Source: Streptomyces rapamycinicus NRRL 5491 (GTDB lineage: Bacteria > Actinomycetota > Actinomycetes > Streptomycetales > Streptomycetaceae). Taken from it: 64,000 nt of DNA. Positions 52,005 through 60,693 of this stretch are shown piece after piece. Both the position numbers and the translations under genes were made by a program. The DNA lies in NCBI RefSeq assembly GCF_024298965.1, contig NZ_CP085193.1:6014001-6078000 (forward strand), given 5' to 3'. Within the stretch, counting starts at the first letter, position 1. Every line of letters starts with the position of its first letter. A model generated the notes under the pieces. It was not told the DNA's origin. It did no database searches and saw only the letters and a program-made list of their open reading frames with translations.

Positions 52005-52889
52005 TCAGCCAGTGAGCTGCACCGTCCGGATCCACACCGTCGCGACGATCGCGAGCAGCACCAGGACGCAGGTCCCCCGCTGCACCAGCGCCCGCTTCTC
52101 CCGGGGCGCGTGCACCATCCCGTACGCCACCACCGTGCCCGCGACCAGGCCGCCGACATGGGCCTGCCAGGCGATGCCGGACCAGGTGAAGGTGAAGAGC
52201 AGATTCAGCGCCAGCAGCGCGATGACCGGCCGCATGTCGTAGTTCAGCCGGCGCATCAGCACGGCGGTGGCGCCGAGCAGGCCGAAGATCGCGCCGGAGG
52301 CGCCCAGCGACGGCTGGTTCTGCGCGGCCAGGAGATACGACAGCGCGCTGCCGCCCAGCCCCGACAGCATGTAGAGCACGATGAAGCGGACGCGGCCGAG
52401 CGCGGCCTCCAGCGGGCCGCCGATCCACCACAGCGAGAGCATGTTGAAGGCGATGTGCATCAGCTGCTGGTGGAGGAAGACCGAGGTCACCAGCCGCCAC
52501 CACTGGCCCTCGGCGACGCCGACGATCTGCACCGTGCCGGGGTCGTAGGCCCGGCCGACCAGGTCGAGATCGTTCACCAGCCGGTCGCCCGCGGACAGCG
52601 CGGCGAGCCATACCGCGATGTTGATGGCCAGCAGGATCTTGGTGATCAGCCGGGGGTCCGAGGCCATCGTGCCGCCGGCCAGGGTGCGCGGCCGGGCGGC
52701 GCGCGGCGGGGGACCGGCGGCCGAGGCCCCGGACCCGGCGGACGCCCGTCCGCCCACACACTCGGGGCACTGGAACCCCACAGACGCGCTGATCATGCAC
52801 TCGGGGCAGATCGGGCGCTCACAGCGGGTGCAGCTGATGCCGGTCTCCCGCTGGGGGTGCCGGTAGCAACAGACCGCCTGGTCCTCCAT
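52005..52889 (-). CDS. Rhomboid-family intramembrane serine protease with N-terminal zinc ribbon
   Basis: 294 residues. An N-terminal Cys/His cluster (CCYRHPQRETGISCTRCERPICPECM) resembles a B-box or zinc ribbon. Six or seven helices follow, with active-site Ser in GASGAIFGL, catalytic His in WQAHVGGLVAG, and the HxxxN-type LMHIAFNML. Substrates are unknown. ATG 52889 follows AGGGGACACC. The upstream hairpin with direct repeats may control it. Confidence 0.9.
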   Translation of the reverse strand: MEDQAVCCYRHPQRETGISCTRCERPICPECMISASVGFQCPECVGGRASAGSGASAAGPPPRAARPRTLAGGTMASDPRLITKILLAINIAVWLAALSAGDRLVNDLDLVGRAYDPGTVQIVGVAEGQWWRLVTSVFLHQQLMHIAFNMLSLWWIGGPLEAALGRVRFIVLYMLSGLGGSALSYLLAAQNQPSLGASGAIFGLLGATAVLMRRLNYDMRPVIALLALNLLFTFTWSGIAWQAHVGGLVAGTVVAYGMVHAPREKRALVQRGTCVLVLLAIVATVWIRTVQLTG

Positions 52890-52934
52890 GGTGTCCCCTC
52901 GCCCCTTGTCCACTTCTGATCGGGCGTTCCCCCG

Positions 52935-52978
52935 CCCCGCTTGTTCACACGGACACTTGTTCACACGGACAAGCGGGG
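52935..52978. promoter_or_regulatory. Hairpin containing a 16-bp direct repeat
   Basis: CTTGTTCACACGGACA is directly repeated at 52940 and 52956. Together with flanks it forms CCCCGCTTGT / ACAAGCGGGG around a 24-nt loop. It lies between the cyclophilin stop and the rhomboid start, both leftward, and may act as terminator or operator. Confidence 0.5.
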
Positions 52979-53016
52979 CATGAAAGTTCCCCGTACGGGT
53001 TCAGCCCCGTACGGAT

Positions 53017-53550
53017 TCAGCCCTCGCGCGTCTCCACCACGACCGACTCGATGACGACGTCCTGGAGCGGACGGTCGGTGCGCGGGTTGGTCGCGGTGCC
53101 CGCGATCGCGTCGACGACCTTCTTGCTGCCCTCGTCGACGACCTCGCCGAAGATGGTGTGCTTACCGGTCAGCCACGCGGTCGGGGAGACCGTGATGAAG
53201 AACTGCGAGCCGTTGGTGCCCGGTCCCGCGTTGGCCATCGCCAGCAGGTACGGCTTGTTGAAGGCCAGGTCCGGGTGGAACTCGTCGCCGAACTCATAGC
53301 CGGGACCACCGGTCCCGTTGCCCAGCGGGTCACCGCCCTGGATCATGAAGCCACTGATCACCCGGTGGAAGACGGTGCCGTCGTAGAGCTTCTCCTTGGC
53401 CTTCTTGCCAGTGGCTGGGTGAGTCCACTCGCGACTGCCTTCGGCCAGTTCGACAAAGTTCTTGACCGTCTTGGGCGCGTGATTCGGCAGCAGCCGGACC
53501 ACGATGTCGCCGTTGTTCGTCTTCAGGGTGGCGTATAGCTGCTCGGCCAC
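53017..53550 (-). CDS. Cyclophilin-type peptidyl-prolyl isomerase
   Basis: 177 residues, cytoplasmic. Signature FHRVISGFMIQGGDPLGNGTG, with active-site Arg, Phe and Met, plus FITVSPTAWLTGKHTIFGEV. It speeds cis-trans isomerisation of proline peptide bonds. GTG 53550 follows GGAAGG; the frame is open upstream but that part is not conserved. It sits in the crgA-rhomboid neighbourhood as in other actinobacteria. Confidence 0.93.
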   Translation of the reverse strand: MAEQLYATLKTNNGDIVVRLLPNHAPKTVKNFVELAEGSREWTHPATGKKAKEKLYDGTVFHRVISGFMIQGGDPLGNGTGGPGYEFGDEFHPDLAFNKPYLLAMANAGPGTNGSQFFITVSPTAWLTGKHTIFGEVVDEGSKKVVDAIAGTATNPRTDRPLQDVVIESVVVETREG

Positions 53551-53846
53551 GATCAACCTTCCATCGTTTTCACTTACGTCTCCTGATCCTCGCACGGACG
53601 CAAGGTGGACGAGTAGCCGCTGAGGCGGCGCCGGGCGCGCCGATCCGCGTGGTTTCCGCGAGAATCCTCCCTATGACCCAGATGCCCGATCACGCATGCT
53701 CGCCATGGATCGAACGGGCATCATCTCCACAAACAGGCATGATCTTTCTTGGGATGGAAACACGAAACTGGGCAAATAGAGCGCGCAACAAGAACGCACG
53801 ACTCTGAACCCCGGAGCTTGACCACGCCACCGAGGAGGAGGATCCG

Positions 53847-54569
53847 GTGACCCGCATTGACAGCGTGCGAGCCGCGACCGGCACAGCCAAGGGCAGCGTC
53901 CTGCACGCCGCGGAGGCGGTGGCGCCCTATGCCGGCACGGCCAAGGACACCGCGACGCGCTACGCGCACGAGGCCCGCGTCCGGCTGGCGCCGAAGGTCT
54001 CGACCGCGGCACACCAGGCCCGGTGCACGGCCGGTGCCCAGTACCACGCCCATATCGCGCCACGGCTCGACCAGGCCCGCGGCACTCTGCCGCCGAAGGT
54101 GGACCAGGCCGCCACACGGGCCGCCAAGCGGACCCGTAAGGCGGCACGCCATGCCGCCGACTACACCGCACCGCGGGTGGAGCAGGCGATGGCCGGGGTG
54201 CGCGCCGCCGCAGGACCGGCGCGCGAGGAGGCGGCCGTCCGCACGGCGGCGGCCATCGCGGCGCTGCGCACCCATGTGACGGCCGCGGAGATCGAGAAGC
54301 TCGCCCGCAAGCACCGCCGCCGGGCCCGGGCCGCCCGCTTCGCCAAGCGGACGGCCTTCATCGGGCTGGTCGGCGCGGGTGTCTACGCCGCGTGGAAGTG
54401 GTGGGACAAGCAGGCCAACCCCGACTGGCTGGTCGAGCCCCCGGCGGCGACCGAGGTGGGCGACCGCGAGCGGATCTCGGCGGTGGACGGCAGCGATCAG
54501 GACGCCCTCGACCCCGAGGTGCAGGCCAAGCAGGCCGAGGCCGAGGCCCGCAGGGACGACGAGCGCTGA
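53847..54569 (+). CDS. DUF5324 family protein
   Basis: 240 residues. Long Ala-rich amphipathic helices (AATGTAKGSVLHAAEAV, YAGTAKDTATRYAHEAR, EQAMAGVRAAA) resembling apolipoprotein or LEA-type repeats, a membrane-like helix (TAFIGLVGAGVYAAWKWW) and an acidic tail. These features fit the Streptomyces DUF5324 family; function unknown. Its GTG has GGAGGAGG upstream. The 296-bp spacer before it is AT-richer near 53735-53800 and probably holds its promoter. Confidence 0.75.
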   Translation: MTRIDSVRAATGTAKGSVLHAAEAVAPYAGTAKDTATRYAHEARVRLAPKVSTAAHQARCTAGAQYHAHIAPRLDQARGTLPPKVDQAATRAAKRTRKAARHAADYTAPRVEQAMAGVRAAAGPAREEAAVRTAAAIAALRTHVTAAEIEKLARKHRRRARAARFAKRTAFIGLVGAGVYAAWKWWDKQANPDWLVEPPAATEVGDRERISAVDGSDQDALDPEVQAKQAEAEARRDDER

Positions 54570-54603
54570 CGGCGCCGCTCACGGCGCCCGGCGCAAACCC
54601 TCC

Positions 54604-54641
54604 ACGAGGGGCGGGAGATCCCCTGATCTCCCGCCCCTCGT
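54604..54641. terminator. Bidirectional terminator
   Basis: ACGAGGGGCGGGAGATC / GATCTCCCGCCCCTCGT, a perfect 17-bp stem with a CCCT loop, between the convergent DUF5324 and receiver-protein genes. Confidence 0.87.
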
Positions 54642-54699
54642 CCTCTGCTCCGGGACGGCTCCTCCTCCGGGACGGCCCCTCCTCCGGGGCCGCTCCGGC

Positions 54700-55851
54700 T
54701 CAGTCCACCGGGTCCTCCCCCTGGGAGCGGCGCTGCCGCCGCTCCAGGAAGATCTCGGTGAAGACCGAGACCTTGGCCCGCAGCGCCCAGGGGTCGAACG
54801 GCTTGGCCATGTAGTCCACCGCACCGGCCGCATAGCCCCGCGAGGAGTGCTCGGGATCGGAGCCCATCGCGGTGAGGAAGATGATCGGGATGTCGCGGTT
54901 ACGGGGACGCCGCTTGATGTGGGCCGCTGTCTCATAGCCGTCCATCTCGGGCATCTGCACATCCAGCAGGATCACCGCGAAGTCGTCGTGGTCGAGCAGC
55001 GCCTTGAGGGCCTCCTGCCCGGAGGTCGCGGTCACCAGCTCCTGATCGAGCGTGGCCAGCACGGCCTCCATGGCCAGCAGATTGTTCTGCTGGTCGTCCA
55101 CCACGAGGATCTTCGGCCGCGGCCCCATGGCCCGCTGGGGCGCCACAGGCCCCTCCCGTCCCATGGGCTCCTCCTCCTGCTGTGGCACCGCGGCCGGGCG
55201 CTGGGACTCCACCATGGCCAGCTGCCGCTCCAGGACCAGACAGCGGTCCTCCGCCAGCCGCCCCCGCAGCCGCACCTCGTCCAGCTCCTCGGTGAGCCGC
55301 CGCACCTCCTGCTGGAGCAGATCCCGCTCCTTGATCAGCTCCTCCCGGTCCGGGATGTCCCGCTCCAGCGCGTCCGCCCGGGCGCGCTCCGTCGCCCATG
55401 CCGCCTCGGCCTGGTTCAGCCGCACCTCGAGATCGGCGATGCGGTGCTTGAGGTCCAGCAGTGCCTCGCCCAGCACATCCTGGTGCGCCATGGAGACCCG
55501 TGCGTCCCGGTCGGCGTCGGCCAGCTGGATCTGCAGGATCTCCATGGCATGTCCGGGGGAGCGGCTGGTGCGGACCGCGGCCCGGTGCAGCTCCCGCACC
55601 AGCTCGATGGCGGCCGGGGTGGGGGCGACGCCCCGCCGCTCGGCGAGATCGGTGAACAGATCGAAGACGAACTCCCACGGCGGGATGCGGGTGCCGTTCA
55701 GGAACCGCGAGATGGTGCTCGGATCCCGGTGCCGCCGCACCGCGTATCTGCGCACCGAGACCCCGAGCCCCAGGAACAGCTTCCTCAGCTCCACAGCGAA
55801 CGCCCGGCACTCCTCGGGCAGGTTCTCGCCCAGCGGATGCAGCACACTCAT
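54700..55851 (-). CDS. HTH / coiled-coil / C-terminal receiver protein
   Basis: 383 residues with unusual domain order. N-terminus: a Streptomyces-type HTH (LGLGVSVRRYAVRRHRDPSTISRFLNGTRIPPWEFV). Middle: a long coiled coil about residues 120-225 (HRIADLEVRLNQAEAAW ... EELDEVRLRGRLAE). C-terminus: a receiver domain with KILVVDDQQNN, phosphoacceptor Asp in VILLDVQMPEMDG, Thr in FLTAM, and Lys in YMAKPFDP. The output HTH thus precedes the input domain. No kinase is nearby. The coiled coil suggests dimer-driven signalling from the receiver to DNA. ATG 55851. Confidence 0.85.
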   Translation of the reverse strand: MSVLHPLGENLPEECRAFAVELRKLFLGLGVSVRRYAVRRHRDPSTISRFLNGTRIPPWEFVFDLFTDLAERRGVAPTPAAIELVRELHRAAVRTSRSPGHAMEILQIQLADADRDARVSMAHQDVLGEALLDLKHRIADLEVRLNQAEAAWATERARADALERDIPDREELIKERDLLQQEVRRLTEELDEVRLRGRLAEDRCLVLERQLAMVESQRPAAVPQQEEEPMGREGPVAPQRAMGPRPKILVVDDQQNNLLAMEAVLATLDQELVTATSGQEALKALLDHDDFAVILLDVQMPEMDGYETAAHIKRRPRNRDIPIIFLTAMGSDPEHSSRGYAAGAVDYMAKPFDPWALRAKVSVFTEIFLERRQRRSQGEDPVD

Positions 55852-56038
55852 CCTGTCCCCCTGTACGGCGCACCGCGCCGATCAGACGACTCCCGGGCGA
55901 TCTGCCCGAGTTGTGGAAAACACCCTGGAGCATCCCGCGGGTGTTGCGCCGGGCAATGACAAGAGTGGCAACACCGATATCAGAGGCGAAAACGGATCAG
56001 CCAGGACACCGGTCCGGCGTCCTGGCTGGTGGGGGCGG

Positions 56039-56111
56039 TGGAGCCTAGGAGAGTCGAACTCCTGACATCCGCCATGCAAAGACGGCGCTCTACCAACTGA
56101 GCTAAGGCCCC
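56039..56111 (-). tRNA. tRNA-Ala (anticodon TGC)
   Basis: 73 nt. Acceptor GGGGCCT with AGGCTCC (one G-U), D arm TAGCTCAGTTGGTAGAGC, anticodon loop TTTGCAT with TGC, T arm AGGAG-TTCGACT-CTCCT. CCA is not encoded. Confidence 0.96.
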
Positions 56112-56229
56112 TTCGCCGATCAGGATACCTGGTACCGACCACCATTCCCGACCGGGTATCGCTCGCGCGTAGCGCTCTCCGTAGGATGCCACGCAAGATT
56201 CGCGGCAGCGAAGCGAAGGGGAGAGCGAG

Positions 56230-56775
56230 ATGGACGCAACACAGCAGGATGCCACCGCGCGCGCACGGGAGCTTCAGCGCAGCTGGTACGGGGAGCCGCT
56301 GGGGGCGCTCTTTCGCCGTCTCATCGACGATCTCGGTCTGAACCAAGCCCGCCTCGCCGCCGTCCTCGGTCTGTCCGCGCCCATGCTCTCGCAGCTCATG
56401 AGCGGCCAGCGCGCGAAAATCGGCAACCCCGCCGTGGTCCAGCGGGTGCAGGCGCTGCAGGAGCTGTCCAGTCAGGCGGCCGATGGCAGGGTCAGCGCCG
56501 CCGAGGCCGCCGAGCGCATGGAGGAGATCAAGAAGTCCGCGGGCGGCTCGGTCCTCAACTCCACCCAGACCACGGCGAGCACGGGCGCCCCGACCGTACG
56601 GCGAGTGGTGCGCGAGATCCAGTCGCTGCTGCGGTCCGTGGCGGCCGCGGGGGACATCATCGATGCCGCCGACTCCCTCGCCCCCGCCCACCCCGAGCTG
56701 GCAGAGTTTCTCCGTGTGTACGGCGCCGGGCGGACCGCCGAGGCGGTCGCCCACTACGAGGCGCACCAGAGCTGA
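56230..56775 (+). CDS. HTH DNA-binding regulator beside a kinase gene
   Basis: 181 residues. Central XRE-like HTH (DLGLNQARLAAVLGLSAPMLSQLMSGQRAKI) with an Ala/Glu-rich helical region and a C-terminal helical domain (VRREIQSLL-like VVREIQSLLRSVAAAGDIIDAADSL). Ribosome site GGGGAGAG. It is 45 bp upstream of a Ser/Thr kinase gene in the same direction and may be its regulator or substrate. Unknown DNA targets. Confidence 0.8.
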   Translation: MDATQQDATARARELQRSWYGEPLGALFRRLIDDLGLNQARLAAVLGLSAPMLSQLMSGQRAKIGNPAVVQRVQALQELSSQAADGRVSAAEAAERMEEIKKSAGGSVLNSTQTTASTGAPTVRRVVREIQSLLRSVAAAGDIIDAADSLAPAHPELAEFLRVYGAGRTAEAVAHYEAHQS

Positions 56776-56820
56776 CGGGCTGAACTGCTGACGAGTCGAT
56801 GACGGGGCGGGCACGGCGCG

Positions 56821-58554
56821 ATGGGTGAGATCTTCGCGGGCCGGTACGAGCTGGTGGACCCGATCGGGCGCGGGGGCGTGGGCGCGGTATGGCGCGTCTG
56901 GGACCACCGCCGCCGACGGTACGTGGCAGCGAAGGTGCTCCAGCAACGTGACGCCCATACGCTGCTGCGCTTCGTCAGGGAACAGGCCCTGCGGATCGAT
57001 CACCCCCATGTGCTGGCACCGGCCAGCTGGGCGGCCGATGACGACAAGGTGCTGTTCACCATGGACCTGGTGGGCGGCGGCTCGTTCGCCCATCTGATCG
57101 GGGACTACGGCCCACTGCCGCCCCGCTACGTATGCACCCTGATCGACCAGCTGCTCTCCGGACTGGCCGCGGTGCACGCCGAGGGCGTGGTGCACCGGGA
57201 CATCAAACCCGCGAACATCCTGCTGGAATCCACCGGGACCGGGCGGCCGCACGTCCGGCTGTCCGACTTCGGCATCGCGCTGACCAAGGGCGAGCCGCGC
57301 CTCACCGAGGCCAACTACGTGATGGGCACGCCCGGCTACTTCGCGCCCGAGCAGATGATGGGCGATGACCCCGACTTCCCGGCCGACCTCTTCGCCGTCG
57401 GGCTGGTGGCGCTCTATCTGATCACCGGGCACAAGCCGGACGGGGAGGCGCTCGTCAAGCTCTTCGAGCAAGGGGTGCCGAACGCGCCCACTGCGGTGCC
57501 CGAACCGCTGTGGCAGGTGATCGCGGGGCTGCTGCAGCCGGACCCCGAGAACCGCTTCCGCACCGCCACCGGCGCGCGGAAGGCGCTGGCGACCGCGGTC
57601 GACCTGCTGCCCGAGGCCGAGCTGGACGACGATGCCATCGAGGTCTTCGACCAACTCGGGCCGCTGCCCTCCGGGTTCGGCCCCGATGGCCCCACCCGAC
57701 CGCGCCGCCGCCACGCGAAGGCCGACCCACCCCGGGGCAACGGCGCGGCGCCGGGCAGGCCCCAGTCCGCCGCCGACTCGGGCCCCGCCGACGAGACGGC
57801 CCCCGGCCCCGACGCGGCCGCTCCCCAGCAGCCGGCCGCCCCACGGCCGTCCATGTCCGACACCGGCAGCTTCACCCTCCCGCCGCCGCTCCCCCGGAAC
57901 GATCAGTCCCGCGCCCCGCACACCGAGGCCCCCGGGTCTCTTGAGACCCCGTCTTCCGGCGCCCTGCCCGCCGAAGTCCGGCATCCCGAACCCCCCCCCC
58001 CCCAGACGCCCCTGAGCCGGACCCCACCGCACCAGACCCCACCGCCCCAGCCCGCGGGCCCACCGACGCCGACGCCCCCGCCGCCGACCGCACGGCCCGC
58101 GACTCCGCCCCCGCCGGTCCAGCGGCCGTCGATACCCCACCCACTGACCCCGCCGACCCCTTCGACGGCGGCCCCGATCCCACCGGCCCCACAGCCGCCC
58201 GTGCATCACCCGCACCACGCACAACAGCAGCCCCCACACTCCGTACCGCCGGTGCAGCACCCGCACCCGCATACGCCCACCCCCACTCCCGCTCCGAACG
58301 CGGCTCACACGCCGACACCAACGCCAACGCCAACGCCGACTCCGACTCCGACACCCACGCCGACTCCGACCCCGACACCGACGCCGCCCCCGCGTGACTT
58401 TCCCTCTACTCGTCCATACACCGCGGAGCGGCCGCGGGTTCCCTCAGCGACGCGACGGCGCCCCGGACCGTCCCGGAAAGCCACGCTCTCGATCCTGGTC
58501 GTGGCGGCGCTGTGCTTCGCCATCGGCGCATGGGCCCTGGTGGCAGCGGGCTGA
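56821..58554 (+). CDS. Ser/Thr protein kinase with long Pro-rich linker and C-terminal membrane helix
   Basis: 577 residues. Kinase domain about 8-265: IGRGGVGAVWRV, VAAKVL, HRDIKPANI, DFGIAL, MGTPGYFAPEQ. Then roughly 270 residues of Pro/Thr/His/Gln, including a run of TP dipeptides (about 58311-58385) and a 13-C homopolymer (57991-58003). A final helix (ATLSILVVAALCFAIGAWALV) puts almost nothing outside, so it probably does not sense the wall. The homopolymer could cause frameshifts. No sensor domain is visible. Confidence 0.87.
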   Translation: MGEIFAGRYELVDPIGRGGVGAVWRVWDHRRRRYVAAKVLQQRDAHTLLRFVREQALRIDHPHVLAPASWAADDDKVLFTMDLVGGGSFAHLIGDYGPLPPRYVCTLIDQLLSGLAAVHAEGVVHRDIKPANILLESTGTGRPHVRLSDFGIALTKGEPRLTEANYVMGTPGYFAPEQMMGDDPDFPADLFAVGLVALYLITGHKPDGEALVKLFEQGVPNAPTAVPEPLWQVIAGLLQPDPENRFRTATGARKALATAVDLLPEAELDDDAIEVFDQLGPLPSGFGPDGPTRPRRRHAKADPPRGNGAAPGRPQSAADSGPADETAPGPDAAAPQQPAAPRPSMSDTGSFTLPPPLPRNDQSRAPHTEAPGSLETPSSGALPAEVRHPEPPPPQTPLSRTPPHQTPPPQPAGPPTPTPPPPTARPATPPPPVQRPSIPHPLTPPTPSTAAPIPPAPQPPVHHPHHAQQQPPHSVPPVQHPHPHTPTPTPAPNAAHTPTPTPTPTPTPTPTPTPTPTPTPTPPPRDFPSTRPYTAERPRVPSATRRRPGPSRKATLSILVVAALCFAIGAWALVAAG

Positions 58555-58597
58555 CCCCGCCCCAGGCCACAACGGGGAAACAGGCCCCAGACCCCAA

Positions 58598-59953
58598 CTA
58601 CCAAGCGGGCGGCGGCCCGTACCGCTGCCGCGCCGAGGCCCGCCGCCGGGCGGTGAGCGTCCACACCCCGAGCCCGAGCACCAGCACCGTCCCGGTGCCG
58701 ATCCCCGCGTACCCGACCACCCGCAGCGCGTCCTTCGAGTCGGCGACGCCGGAGCCGGAACTCCCCATCGGGTCGCCGTCCGCCGCGAGCGGATGGCGCT
58801 TGGCCGCCCGACGGTCGGCCGCCGTCAGGCCGAACCCCGCCTTGACCGGGTCCTTGTCGTAGGCGGGCCCGCCGCGCGCGTCGCCCGCGACCCGTACCCG
58901 CAGCACCACCGGCACCGAGCTGTTCAGATGCGGTGCCACCTGCGGCGGGTTGACGGTGACCGCCAGGAAGTACCCACCGCTGAAGCTCATCGCGCGGACC
59001 GTGGAGCCGGTGTTCGCATACCGGTTTCCGTAGGCCACCGGCGCGGTGGCCACCTGGGTGCGGGGCGGCTCGCCGCTCTGTGCGGCGGGGGTGCCGCGCT
59101 TCGCGAGCCCGCGCGCCGGGTTGTAGGCGTGCAGCGCCAGGGCGCGGTCGAGCAGACGGGTGCTCTGGTCCTTGCCGTCGGCGGACAGTTCGGCGACGGC
59201 GGAGAGGCGCTGCCCCCAGTCCACGGGCACCCGGTAGAAGTGCGTCTCCCCCGGCGTGATCTCGTCCCTCCACACCCCGGTCCCCAGGGTCGGCGCGTCG
59301 GTGAAGCCGCGCCCGCCGCGCCTCGGCAGGGGGGTGCCGTCCAGCGGCTCGGGCGACGGCGAGCTCGAACTCCCCTCCGGGGCCGCCCCGGTGGCCCCGC
59401 CCTTCACCGGTGGCTCCACCATCAGCCGGAGCTCCACGGGCCAGCGCTCCTGGTCCGGTGACCCGTCCTGGCGCTCCACGGTCACCACATAGCGTCCCGC
59501 CTGGTGGCAGGAGGCCGGGCCGGAGTCGATCTGGCGGGAGGCGTAGTCGGCCAGGGGATAGGCCACACCGCTCGTCTCGATCTTCGGGGAGGCGGTGCCG
59601 CAGATGCCCCCGTCGGGGCTCTCCAGGGTCACCTTCACACCATCTCGGTACGAGGTCACCTCCGCGCCCGGCCGGGGTGCCGCGACCGCCGAGACATAGG
59701 CGGCTGACTTCGTGTCGAGCGTCACGCCGTAGAACCGCTTCTCGCCCGGCCCGACGCTGTCGACATAGGTGCGGCCGACCGCCAGGGAAGGGGCGCCCGC
59801 GTCACCGTCGGAGCCGGATATCCGGGTGCCGCGGGTCTCGTACGCCCGGGCTCCGGCGGCGCCGTCGGCGAGGGACGTGCCCGGTGCCGCGGCCACCGCG
59901 CACAGTGCCGCCGCCGCGGCGAGACCGGCCCTGACCTTGCGGCGGTCCTTCAT
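58598..59953 (-). CDS. Secreted, membrane-anchored protein of unknown function
   Basis: 451 residues. Signal peptide (MKDRRKVRAGLAAAAALCAVAAAPGTSLA), a large extracytoplasmic part with two beta-rich segments (YVDSVGPGEKRFYGVTLD and WRDEITPGETHFYRVPVDWG repeat the motif xxPGExxFYxV), a Pro/Ser linker between, and a C-terminal helix (VVGYAGIGTGTVLVLGLGVW) with Arg-rich tail. The repeated motif suggests duplicated jelly-roll-like domains. Paired Cys in GICGT and ASCHQ may form a disulfide. It ends 44 bp from the kinase gene stop, convergent. Function unknown. Confidence 0.75.
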   Translation of the reverse strand: MKDRRKVRAGLAAAAALCAVAAAPGTSLADGAAGARAYETRGTRISGSDGDAGAPSLAVGRTYVDSVGPGEKRFYGVTLDTKSAAYVSAVAAPRPGAEVTSYRDGVKVTLESPDGGICGTASPKIETSGVAYPLADYASRQIDSGPASCHQAGRYVVTVERQDGSPDQERWPVELRLMVEPPVKGGATGAAPEGSSSSPSPEPLDGTPLPRRGGRGFTDAPTLGTGVWRDEITPGETHFYRVPVDWGQRLSAVAELSADGKDQSTRLLDRALALHAYNPARGLAKRGTPAAQSGEPPRTQVATAPVAYGNRYANTGSTVRAMSFSGGYFLAVTVNPPQVAPHLNSSVPVVLRVRVAGDARGGPAYDKDPVKAGFGLTAADRRAAKRHPLAADGDPMGSSGSGVADSKDALRVVGYAGIGTGTVLVLGLGVWTLTARRRASARQRYGPPPAW

Positions 59954-60175
59954 CGCGCGTCACTCCTCGTCGTACCGGCCGGTCGGCCCGCTCAACCCCG
60001 GCCTGGTCGGGCTCGTTCGCCCCGGCCCGGCCGGCCCGCTCAACTTTGCCTGTGCAAGCTATTCGTTTGCGAGAGTGAAACACGAAGGCCCCCGTCATCC
60101 CATCCCCCCGACGCCCCCCGACATCCCGTCCCCGACGCCCCCGCCGCTTCCCCGCCACGGCGCCAGTAAAGCCGA

Positions 60176-60209
60176 CGGGGCCCCGACCGCTCCAGCGGTC
60201 GGGGCCCCG
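60176..60209 (-). terminator. Terminator after the DLW-39 gene
   Basis: CGGGGCCCCGACCGCT / AGCGGTCGGGGCCCCG, 15-16 bp stem with a very small loop, 20 bp beyond the DLW-39 stop codon. Confidence 0.85.
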
Positions 60210-60230
60210 TACCGGGACTGTTATAGGAGC

Positions 60231-60365
60231 TCACACACCCGAACCTGCGGGTACGGAGTCGGTCGCCTCCGTCCACAGATCCTGCTCGGCGCGATCCGCC
60301 TGGATCTGGCGGTACACGAGGAGCCCGCCGATGGCGGCCAGTGCGACCAGGAGCAGCTTCTTCAC
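60231..60365 (-). CDS. DLW-39 family micro-protein
   Basis: 44 residues. One N-terminal hydrophobic helix (KKLLLVALAAIGGLLVYRQI) and the DLW motif in RAEQDLWTEATD that gives the family its name. GTG 60365 has GAGG upstream. DLW-39 proteins are short, conserved actinobacterial proteins of unknown function. It sits between tRNA-Ile and a terminator. Confidence 0.85.
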   Translation of the reverse strand: MKKLLLVALAAIGGLLVYRQIQADRAEQDLWTEATDSVPAGSGV

Positions 60366-60557
60366 CGCGCTACCTCGTCTCTTTCTTGACGTAGGGGACC
60401 TCTGGCGCCCGATGATACACACCGACCGATACCGATCGGTGACCTATGACCGGCATTGGCCGATGAGAAACCGGGAAGGAAGCGGGGATCAACTCCCTGC
60501 CCCCCATACGACATCAGCCTGGACGAAGAAAATCTCCATCCAGGCTGATAGCGACGG

Positions 60558-60631
60558 TGGGGCTAACAGGACTTGAACCTGTGGCCTCTTCCTTATCAGG
60601 GAAGCGCTCTAACCGTCTGAGCTATAGCCCC
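60558..60631 (-). tRNA. tRNA-Ile (anticodon GAT)
   Basis: 74 nt. Acceptor GGGGCTA/TAGCCCC; D arm TAGCTCAGACGGTTAGAGC; anticodon loop CTGATAA with GAT; T arm ACAGG-TTCAAGT-CCTGT. CCA not encoded. It lies close downstream of gyrA as in other actinobacteria, with the DUF3566 gene between. Confidence 0.97.
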
Positions 60632-60693
60632 GCGCTGCACCGAAAGATTAGCGCACCACCTGCCCCGTCCCAAAATCGGTAACCGGCGGCCCG

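Noticed and set aside
58306..59273. A 322-residue minus-strand frame overlapping the kinase and secreted-protein genes
   Set aside because: It is antisense to the Pro-rich part of the kinase and out of frame with the secreted protein; Val/Gly repeats come from the TP tract.
60431..60440. ACCGATCGGT palindrome upstream of the DLW-39 gene
   Set aside because: The half sites match the PaaR-type motif but there is no 4-bp spacer, so it does not fit the 14-bp operator.
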